From NCBI GenBank assembly GCA_937960725.1, contig CALGOY010000099.1, positions 1 to 8,575 of the forward strand: 8,575 nucleotides of DNA, given 5' to 3'. The notes under the pieces are model-generated. The model did not search any database. It saw nothing but the letters and a program-made list of their open reading frames with translations, and was not told the DNA's origin. Of this stretch, positions 1 to 5,056 are shown in pieces. The number at the start of each line of letters is the position of its first letter. The first letter of the stretch is position 1. Source of the DNA: an uncultured Bacillota bacterium (GTDB lineage Bacteria; Bacillota; Clostridia; Caldicoprobacterales; UBA3941). Made by a program: the position numbers and the translations under genes.

Positions 1-91
1 GGATTTCTCACTATGGTTCTATAATTTTTTGGGGTGTTGCATTTAATTTTACAACGAACCAATTTTTTCATGTTTTTTCGCGGCGGCTTAT

Positions 92-123
92 TTTTAGCTG
101 TAGAAGGCCTTTTAGCTGTGGAA
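92..123. repeat. Two-copy direct repeat, 18-bp period
   Basis: TTTTAGCTGT occurs at 92-101 and again at 110-119, and in both copies it continues as (A/G)GAA. The second copy runs into TGTGGAAAA, an inverted DnaA box with one mismatch. The first copy runs into the more degenerate TGTAGAAGG at the same relative position. The unit therefore looks like a duplicated box-containing element of which one copy has decayed or is a low-affinity site. Confidence 0.45.
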
Positions 124-125
124 AA
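117..125 (-). promoter_or_regulatory. DnaA box, one mismatch (inverted)
   Basis: TGTGGAAAA on the plus strand is TTTTCCACA on the minus strand, one mismatch from the consensus TTATCCACA. Its orientation is opposite to that of the pair at 198-214, with an AT-rich stretch of about 70 bp between them. Confidence 0.45.
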
Positions 126-197
126 CCGAAATTGTTTTTTTATTAAAACTGTTAGTTTTTCTCAAATTGTTTAAAAAATTCATATATATCAACAAAC

Positions 198-214
198 TTA
201 TCCACATATCCACA
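198..214 (+). promoter_or_regulatory. Perfect DnaA box with overlapping near-perfect box
   Basis: TTATCCACA at 198-206 matches the bacterial DnaA box consensus exactly. ATATCCACA at 206-214 has one mismatch and shares a single base with the first box, so the two sites are phased at 8 bp in the same orientation. A chance perfect 9-mer is possible, but two adjacent matches plus the site at 117-125 in AT-rich DNA make DnaA binding plausible. Confidence 0.55.
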
Positions 215-227
215 TATTTCCAAACAT

Positions 228-265
228 AAAAGCCCTCCCACGCTTTCCCATGGAAGGGCTTTTTT
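228..265. terminator. Bidirectional rho-independent terminator
   Basis: AAAAGCCCT (228-236) pairs with AGGGCTTTT (255-263), and after one C/A mismatch the stem continues with CCA/TGG, leaving a 10-nt loop. It ends in six T on the plus strand (260-265) and gives a T4 tail on the minus strand. It starts about 10 bp beyond the stop codon of the minus-strand DUF1858 gene, for which it is the obvious terminator. It could also stop rightward transcription entering from the left edge. Confidence 0.8.
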
Positions 266-275
266 AGCTAAGCAA

Positions 276-479
276 TTATTTATCCTCTAAATACTCGTTT
301 AGTGCTTCAATCAACTCATCAACATTAATTCCATGAACAGCTGCAGCCTGCTCAATGCTCTCTCCGCTGGAAACAGGACAGCCTAAGCAGTGCATTCCAA
401 ACTGCATGAAGATAGGAGCTGTTCCTTCATCGAGTCTCAGCACTTCTGCAATGGTCATGTCTTTAGTAACCTTTGCCAT
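276..479 (-). CDS. DUF1858 redox-disulfide (CxxC) small protein
   Basis: This 67-aa protein matches the DUF1858 family, also described as the hybrid-cluster-protein-associated redox disulfide domain. Visible family features are the start MAKVTKDMTIAEVL, the segment GTAPIFMQFGMHCLGCP with a C31-x2-C34 pair, and a C-terminal helix (AAAVHGINVDELIEALNEYL). The two cysteines probably form a redox-active disulfide or bind a metal. No substrate is established for the family. It is soluble, without signal peptide or membrane segment. The start was set at 479 because a strong GGGAGG site lies 7 nt upstream; the reading frame extends 13 codons further, but that extension has no ribosome binding site and looks non-native. 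It is a single-gene unit with its own promoter (510-538) and terminator (228-265), divergent from the DnaD/loader pair. Confidence 0.85.
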   Translation of the reverse strand: MAKVTKDMTIAEVLRLDEGTAPIFMQFGMHCLGCPVSSGESIEQAAAVHGINVDELIEALNEYLEDK

Positions 480-486
480 GTGCATA

Positions 487-494
487 CCTCCCTT
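487..494 (-). promoter_or_regulatory. Ribosome binding site of the DUF1858 gene
   Basis: On the minus strand this reads AAGGGAGG, 7 nt before the ATG at 479-477. It fixes the start at MAKV. An ATG two codons upstream is only 1 nt from the site and cannot use it. Confidence 0.7.
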
Positions 495-509
495 ATTCCA
501 TCTTACTTC

Positions 510-538
510 ATAATACACCTTATCGGCTCAGGAATCAA
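510..538 (-). promoter_or_regulatory. Sigma-A-like promoter for the DUF1858 gene
   Basis: On the minus strand TTGATT (538-533, 4 of 6 to the -35 consensus) is followed after exactly 17 bp by TATTAT (515-510, 5 of 6 to the -10 consensus). The predicted transcript starts near 503, leaving a leader of about 25 nt that contains the ribosome binding site. Confidence 0.55.
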
Positions 539-548
539 CCCTTTTTTT

Positions 549-564
549 ATGTTATAAATTACAT
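549..564. promoter_or_regulatory. Imperfect inverted repeat between divergent promoters
   Basis: ATGTTATAAATTACAT has the symmetric pattern ATGT-n-AT-nn-AT-n-ACAT, with 6 of 8 half-site positions pairing. It sits almost midway between the -35 hexamers of the leftward promoter (533-538) and the rightward promoter (571-576), where a dimeric regulator could act on both. No regulator family can be assigned, and in AT-rich DNA such symmetry can arise by chance. Confidence 0.25.
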
Positions 565-570
565 TTACCC

Positions 571-599
571 TTAACAGCTTTCCCTGAAACCTATAAAAT
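571..599 (+). promoter_or_regulatory. Sigma-A-like promoter 1 for the DnaD/loader unit
   Basis: TTAACA (571-576, 5 of 6) and TAAAAT (594-599, 5 of 6) are separated by exactly 17 bp. A start near 606 would give a leader of roughly 95 nt before the ATG at 700. A perfect TATAAT at 599-604 lies too far from this -35 to pair with it. Confidence 0.5.
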
Positions 600-634
600 A
601 TAATTTGGTAGAAAAAGTATAGCACCGTGCAGTA

Positions 635-662
635 TTGCAAATCTTCTTCATTGTGATATTAT
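635..662 (+). promoter_or_regulatory. Extended -10 promoter 2 for the DnaD/loader unit
   Basis: TTGCAA (635-640, 4 of 6) is followed after 16 bp by TATTAT (657-662, 5 of 6), and TG at 654-655 sits one base before the -10, giving an extended -10 element. The predicted start near 669 is about 30 nt upstream of the gene. It lies in tandem with the candidate at 571-599, so either or both may be used. Confidence 0.45.
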
Positions 663-685
663 AGTAAATGCACCATAACCGAAGT

Positions 686-690
686 GGAGG
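686..690 (+). promoter_or_regulatory. Ribosome binding site of the DnaD-like gene
   Basis: GGAGG at 686-690 directly abuts the ATG at 691 but is 9 nt from the ATG at 700. This spacing supports initiation at 700 rather than at the upstream in-frame ATG. Confidence 0.65.
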
Positions 691-699
691 ATGATAAAT

Positions 700-2196
700 A
701 TGGCTCTATGCTCTTTTTCCGATAGCTATCATATATTCGACGTAACCCCGGTTGAAAATCTATTTATCCAAGAGTTCATGCTGAAAGCACCTGGAGATTT
801 CGTCAAGGTTTACATATACGGATTGAGTCAATGCTATCATCAAAAACAGACCGATAGTTCTCTTGAAGATTTTGCCCGAGATCTCGGCCTTGAAATATCT
901 GTAGTGGAAAACGCGCTGCGCTACTGGGAGCGGCAGGGAATTTTAGAAATATCAGAAGATGAAAATAATCAAATTTCAATAAAATATTATAACATAAAAG
1001 ATGTGCTGTACAATAGGAACTTGGATACAGAAAAGACATTATATCGCTATCGGGATTTTAATCAAAATCTTCAGACAATCTTTAAAAACCGTATGCTCAC
1101 TCCTCAAGAGTATCTGAGAATCTATGATTGGATTGAAGTCCTCCACTTACCTGCTGAAGTAGTGCTGATGATGGTTCAATTCTATGTATCTAAGAAAGGA
1201 CCTAAGATTAGCATAAATTACCTGGATAAAGTTGCTCAAAGCTGGGCTAAAGAGGGAATAGATACTCTGCAAAAAGCAGAGGAATACATAGGCAGATATG
1301 AATCCTGTTATCAAGATACAGTAGCTGTTTTGAAATATCTGGGAATTCATCGCTCTCCATCTAAGGCGGAACTGGAGCTTTGTAAAAAATGGATGGAGCG
1401 ATGGGGTTTTTCCCTAAATGCTATTCTCCAGGCCTGTAGAGAGACTACCAAAATTCAATCCCCAAATATGGGATATGTAGACAAAATTCTTGAGAAATTT
1501 TTTAAGATGGGCTTGTCCTCTGCAGAAGAAATCCGTAAATACCAGTCCTCTCAAGAAAGCATTAACGATGCTGTTAAAGAACTCCTATTTCATCTGGGCC
1601 ATAAGAATATGGCCCCCACACCTGAACACCAAGCCCTATATATGAAATGGACCCAAACCTGGAAGCTGGATCATTCGATCATCTTGCTGGCCTGCAAGCA
1701 ATGCGTTAGGGAAAAGTTAGGAAATAGCTTCGAAAAAGTGGACTTGCTCCTGAGCAAATGGAAAGAGAGGGGCCTTACTAACCTTGAGGATATAAAAGCT
1801 CACATCAAGCATAGAAGGAGTATCGACAATGAGATACGGGCGGTATTGGAGCGGGCAGGGGAAATCAGGGATGTCACACCCTCCGATAGAAAGGCATACT
1901 TAAGATGGACGGAAGAGTGGAAGCTCTCTTTTGAGCTTATCTTGCTGGCAGCGGAATATTCGTCTATGGCCGAAAATAAGCTGCCTTTTATGAACAAAAT
2001 CTTATCCAGTTGGTATGAAAGTGGAATTACATCGGTCAAGCAAGCTAAGGCAGAGCATGAACGGCACAAACAAGCCCTCCAGCTGGGAATGAAAGCTGGC
2101 TCACTGTTAAAACAAGTTGATTTCAACCAGTTTGAGCAGCATTCCTACTCTGATGAGGATTTAGAATATCTTTTTGAAGATATCGAAAACGGCTGA
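700..2196 (+). CDS. DnaD-like primosome protein with four tandem DnaD C-terminal modules
   Basis: This 498-aa protein belongs to the DnaD/DnaB(Bsu) primosome family, whose members link initiator-bound DNA to helicase loading. Residues about 1-105 look like the N-terminal winged-helix domain (FARDLGLEISVVENALRYWERQGIL). After that come four C-terminal (DDBH2) modules at about 127-197, 218-282, 303-369 and 391-454, repeating roughly every 86 residues. Modules 2-4 share a W-x-x-x-W-x-hydrophobic pattern (KWMERW, KWTQTW, RWTEEW), and all four contain a later (D/N)K(I/V)-type helix with a GI/GL segment. The family motif YxxxIxxxW is best kept in module 1 (YLDKVAQSW) and altered in the others (YVDKILEKF, KVDLLLSKW, FMNKILSSW). 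The end is acidic. It is longer than typical DnaD (about 230 aa), consistent with duplication. The start at 700 follows the GGAGG spacing. It is probably co-transcribed with the loader gene 32 bp downstream. It might act in restart as well as initiation. Confidence 0.85.
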   Translation: MALCSFSDSYHIFDVTPVENLFIQEFMLKAPGDFVKVYIYGLSQCYHQKQTDSSLEDFARDLGLEISVVENALRYWERQGILEISEDENNQISIKYYNIKDVLYNRNLDTEKTLYRYRDFNQNLQTIFKNRMLTPQEYLRIYDWIEVLHLPAEVVLMMVQFYVSKKGPKISINYLDKVAQSWAKEGIDTLQKAEEYIGRYESCYQDTVAVLKYLGIHRSPSKAELELCKKWMERWGFSLNAILQACRETTKIQSPNMGYVDKILEKFFKMGLSSAEEIRKYQSSQESINDAVKELLFHLGHKNMAPTPEHQALYMKWTQTWKLDHSIILLACKQCVREKLGNSFEKVDLLLSKWKERGLTNLEDIKAHIKHRRSIDNEIRAVLERAGEIRDVTPSDRKAYLRWTEEWKLSFELILLAAEYSSMAENKLPFMNKILSSWYESGITSVKQAKAEHERHKQALQLGMKAGSLLKQVDFNQFEQHSYSDEDLEYLFEDIENG

Positions 2197-2228
2197 TAAA
2201 ATACATAAAATGGGAGTCGATGTTTTTG

Positions 2229-3236
2229 ATGAAGGGATCTATTATAAGAGATATACTCCAAGAATATGATCTGATACAGAGAGAAGAGGAACAGGCTCTT
2301 CAAAGGCGCAGAGAGGAAGTGGCTGAAAAGATTCCTGAAATAGTTTCCATCCACCATAGGATTATAGAGAAGATGGCAGAGCATTCTCGCAAGATAATTC
2401 AAAATCCAAGCCGCTATTCCAATGCCATCGACCAGCTTCAAAAGGAAATCGCAGATTTAAAAGCTAAAGAAACACAGCTCCTTGTGGAAAACGGCTATCC
2501 CGCAGATTATCTTGAAATGAGATATCGGTGCAGCCGCTGTAAAGATACAGGATTTGTGGGATTTCCAGTTAGGGAGAAATGCAGCTGCCTGATGCAAAAA
2601 TTAATCGCCCGTACATATCAGCTTTCCAATATCCATGAGCTAGAATACCAAAACTTCGATACCTTTGATTCCTCCATATTCCCCGACACCGTTGAACCCG
2701 GTGAAAAAATGAGCCAGAAGCAGTATATGGAGGAATTAAAAGGGCGTTTAGAAGAGTATGTAGCTCAATTCCCTGACAATGACCGGAAGATCATATTGTT
2801 TACAGGAAAGACTGGGCTGGGAAAAACATTTCTTCTCAACTGCATGGCTAAAGCTATCCTGGACAAGGGCTATACGGTTATCCGAGTATCTGCTTATAAG
2901 CTGTTTGATCAGCTGTTTCACAGCGCAATAACAAATCAGCAAGAATATGAGCAGCTCCAAAACCAACTATTCGAAGTGGACGCCCTTATCATCGACGATC
3001 TAGGGACTGAAACCCGAAGAAACAACTTTACTTCTGAGGATTTGTTCAATATCATCAATGAGCGTTCTATACTATCAAAACATACTTTTTTATCTACTAA
3101 CCTTGGCCTTGGCAATTTGCGCCAGCGCTATTCCGACAGGATCACGTCCAGGCTTTTCGATACATCTAATACCATGCTGATTCGATTTAAAGGTCAAGAT
3201 GTCCGCCTCCGCCCTCGAAAAAAACAAAATAAATAA
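2229..3236 (+). CDS. DnaI/DnaC-type replicative helicase loader (AAA+ ATPase)
   Basis: This 335-aa protein has the architecture of clostridial DnaC/DnaI-like loaders, which place the DnaB ring on DNA. Residues 1-95 are highly charged and helical, probably coiled-coil and helicase-contacting. A zinc-binding module follows with C101-x2-C104 and C118-x-C120. The AAA+ core has Walker A GKTGLGKT (193-200), Walker B LIIDDLG with D256/D257, a sensor-1 STN (289-291) and a late arginine-rich RITSRL (304-309) as expected for the arginine-finger region. All motifs look intact. The start is uncertain: a GGGAG site at 2212-2216 lies 12 nt from the ATG at 2229, 9 nt from a TTG at 2226 and only 3 nt from an ATG at 2220. 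I chose 2229 on spacing and on the MKxSIIR-like beginning. It follows the DnaD-like gene in one unit and converges on its likely client dnaB. Confidence 0.88.
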   Translation: MKGSIIRDILQEYDLIQREEEQALQRRREEVAEKIPEIVSIHHRIIEKMAEHSRKIIQNPSRYSNAIDQLQKEIADLKAKETQLLVENGYPADYLEMRYRCSRCKDTGFVGFPVREKCSCLMQKLIARTYQLSNIHELEYQNFDTFDSSIFPDTVEPGEKMSQKQYMEELKGRLEEYVAQFPDNDRKIILFTGKTGLGKTFLLNCMAKAILDKGYTVIRVSAYKLFDQLFHSAITNQQEYEQLQNQLFEVDALIIDDLGTETRRNNFTSEDLFNIINERSILSKHTFLSTNLGLGNLRQRYSDRITSRLFDTSNTMLIRFKGQDVRLRPRKKQNK

Positions 3237-3265
3237 AACCCGTCAGATTTCCTGACGGGTTTTTT
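3237..3265. terminator. Shared convergent terminator overlapping the dnaB 3' end
   Basis: AACCCGTCAG (3237-3246) and CTGACGGGTT (3252-3261) form a perfect 10-bp stem with a 5-nt loop, followed by T6 on the plus strand (3260-3265). On the minus strand the same stem is followed by TTTTATTTATTTT, so it can stop transcription both ways. The left arm begins right after the loader stop codon (3234-3236). On the minus strand the right arm, loop and part of the left arm encode the last residues and the TGA (3245-3243) of dnaB. Confidence 0.88.
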
Positions 3266-4583
3266 CGTAGTTGACAAACTTGGTAAACTGACCAAGCCAA
3301 ACCAGTTCTACGGTCCCTGTTGGACCGTTTCTCTGCTTGGCTATAATAACTTCTGCGATATTTTTCTTCTCCGTATCAGGGTTGTAATATTCATCCCTAT
3401 ATAAAAACATAACTACGTCAGCATCCTGCTCAATTGCCCCAGAATCCCTGAGGTCGCTGAGCATAGGGCGGTGATCCGTCCTTGCCTCCGGCGCACGGCT
3501 AAGCTGAGAAAGAGCGATTACAGGCACCGATAGCTCCCTAGCCAGAGCTTTCAAGGAGCGGGAGATCTCCGATATTTCCTGCTGTCTGTTTTCCGCCCTA
3601 CCTCGGCCGGTCATCAATTGAAGATAGTCTATAACTATTAAACCCAAGCCCTTTTCCATCTTAAGCCGCCTGGCTTTAGAGCGCATCTCCATAACTGATA
3701 TGCCAGGAGTATCGTCGATATATATAGGGGCCTGAGAAAGAGGCCCTGCCGCTTCTACCAGCCTAATCCATTCTTCCTCCGTCAGTTCTCCAGTGCGGAT
3801 TTTCTGAAGCTCTACATTGGACTCGGAGCTAAGCATCCTCTGTACCAATTGATCCTTGGACATCTCCAAGCTAAAAATTGCCGTCGGCACGTCAGCACGG
3901 AGGGCAGCATGTTGAGCCACATTTAAAACAAAGCTGGTCTTCCCCATGGAAGGGCGGGCTGCTACCAATATGAAATCCGACGGATGAAGGCCGGAGGTTT
4001 TTTGATCAAGATCTACAAAGCCTGTGGGTATTCCAATGATCTTTCCTTTATTCTTAGAAAGCTCTTCGATTTTTGTATAGGTATCTAATAAAATATCCTT
4101 AATCGGCTCGAAATCCGAAGTTGTATTTCGCTGACTAACTTGAAAAATTTTCTTCTCAGCATGGTCTACGATAATGTCTATATCTTCCTTAGCCTCATAA
4201 CTTTCTTTTATAATCTCATTACAAGCGGAGATTAGCCGTCTTAAAATGGACTTTTCCTCTACAATTCCTACATAGTATTTTATGTTGGCGGTGCTTGGCA
4301 CTGTCATAGATAGGTCGGTGATGTAGCTGACTCCCCCTACGGCATCCAGAGTAGTCCGCTGCCTTAATTCTTCAACCACCGTGACTAGATCTACCGGTTC
4401 GCCGCGGTCAAATATATCTACCATTGCTTCAAAAATTTCCTTATGGGCATCCAGATAAAAATCTTCTGGCTTTAAGCCATCGACGGCCACTGCCACCGCT
4501 TCCTTGTCCAATAGCATTGAGCCTAATACGGACTGCTCCGCCTCGATATTGTGGGGAGGGATTCTGGATATTGCTTCTGCCAT
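3243..4583 (-). CDS. dnaB: Replicative DNA helicase DnaB
   Basis: This 446-aa protein is the hexameric 5'-3' fork helicase (called DnaC in Bacillus subtilis). The N-terminal primase-contacting domain (about 1-150) opens with PPHNIEAEQSVLGSMLLD, followed by a linker and a RecA-like motor domain. Walker A is RPSMGKTS (210-217), the catalytic glutamate is in FSLEMS (E240), Walker B is LIVIDYLQL (D319), and the segments SQLSRAPE and LRDSGAIEQDAD match the family. The trans-acting finger region is KQRNG (K416, R418). Length and motifs are normal, there is no intein, and the gene appears fully functional. A GGTGGTG site lies 5 nt before the ATG. It is last in the minus-strand operon, 26 nt after rplI, and its final codons lie in the terminator stem. 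It converges with the genes for its probable loader. Confidence 0.97.
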   Translation of the reverse strand: MAEAISRIPPHNIEAEQSVLGSMLLDKEAVAVAVDGLKPEDFYLDAHKEIFEAMVDIFDRGEPVDLVTVVEELRQRTTLDAVGGVSYITDLSMTVPSTANIKYYVGIVEEKSILRRLISACNEIIKESYEAKEDIDIIVDHAEKKIFQVSQRNTTSDFEPIKDILLDTYTKIEELSKNKGKIIGIPTGFVDLDQKTSGLHPSDFILVAARPSMGKTSFVLNVAQHAALRADVPTAIFSLEMSKDQLVQRMLSSESNVELQKIRTGELTEEEWIRLVEAAGPLSQAPIYIDDTPGISVMEMRSKARRLKMEKGLGLIVIDYLQLMTGRGRAENRQQEISEISRSLKALARELSVPVIALSQLSRAPEARTDHRPMLSDLRDSGAIEQDADVVMFLYRDEYYNPDTEKKNIAEVIIAKQRNGPTGTVELVWLGQFTKFVNYEKTRQEI

Positions 4584-4609
4584 GTGTTCACCACCCTATT
4601 TTACACGGT

Positions 4610-5056
4610 TTAGGCTTCCTCTACTCTTACCTTGAGTTTGCCGCTAATCTCAGCATATACTTTAACCTCCAGCTCCACTTCCCCAACCTGCTTTATGGGC
4701 TCTGGAAGCACTATTTTCTTTCTGTCCAGCTTTATCTTATGCTGTTTCTCCAGCTCCTCAGCTATCTCTTTATTTGTAACGGAGCCGAATAGCTTTCCGC
4801 TTTCTCCACTTTTAGCTTTAATCACCACTGTAATATCTTTAAGCTTTTCAACCAATTTTTTTGCTTCTTCAATTTCCTGCTGTCTTTTTGCCTCTTCTGC
4901 CTTTTGCCTTTTCTTCAATTCATTGAGATTTTTTGGCGTAGCTTCTAGAGCCAGTTTTCTAGGAAACAGGAAATTTCTTGCGTATCCATCGCTTACGTTT
5001 ACTACTTCTCCTTTTTTACCTGTTCCTTTTACATCTTGCAGCAAAATAACTTTCAT
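4610..5056 (-). CDS. rplI: 50S ribosomal protein L9
   Basis: This 148-aa protein is a standard-length bacterial L9, which binds 23S rRNA near the base of the L1 stalk and extends outward from the large subunit. The N-terminal RNA-binding domain (1-52) has [19 protein letters not shown] and the signature [10 protein letters not shown] (24-33). A long Lys/Glu-rich connecting helix (about 42-75, including [18 protein letters not shown]) leads to a C-terminal domain (about 80-148) with [17 protein letters not shown]. Its ATG overlaps the gdpP stop in an ATGA (5056-5053), which suggests translational coupling, and a GAGGAAGGTG ribosome binding site lies inside the end of gdpP. It precedes dnaB by 26 nt. 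The rplI-dnaB pairing is widespread in Firmicutes. Confidence 0.97.
   Translation of the reverse strand: MKVILLQDVKGTGKKGEVVNVSDGYARNFLFPRKLALEATPKNLNELKKRQKAEEAKRQQEIEEAKKLVEKLKDITVVIKAKSGESGKLFGSVTNKEIAEELEKQHKIKLDRKKIVLPEPIKQVGEVELEVKVYAEISGKLKVRVEEA

Larger units (their letters stand above)
1..228. other. AT-rich non-coding region with DnaA boxes
   Basis: No credible coding sequence is visible on either strand. The region is strongly AT-rich, notably in the T/A runs from about 135 to 190, and carries one perfect and two near-perfect DnaA boxes plus a short 18-bp-period repeat. AT-rich DNA beside DnaA boxes is the composition expected of a replication origin or of a DnaA-controlled promoter. 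No dnaA, dnaN or rpmH gene is inside the window, so origin identity is inference only. The region could equally be the upstream control region of a minus-strand gene lying to the left. Confidence 0.5.

Noticed and set aside
20..25. Perfect TATAAT near the left edge, plus strand
   Set aside because: Its -35 would fall outside the window and no plus-strand gene follows before the terminator at 228-265.
691..699. Upstream ATG of the DnaD-like gene
   Set aside because: It abuts the GGAGG site with no spacing; the ATG at 700 has a normal 9-nt spacing.
1800..2126. Minus-strand open frame of 108 codons opposite the DnaD-like gene
   Set aside because: It is fully antisense to a well-supported gene and has no recognisable domain.
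3271..3276. Perfect TTGACA on the plus strand inside the dnaB 3' end
   Set aside because: No -10-like hexamer lies at 16-18 bp downstream, and it would only make antisense RNA over dnaB; treated as chance.
4584..4609. Missing lon-type gene between rplI and dnaB
   Set aside because: Some Clostridia carry a lon-like gene here, but direct rplI-dnaB adjacency is also common and the 26-bp gap shows no remnant.
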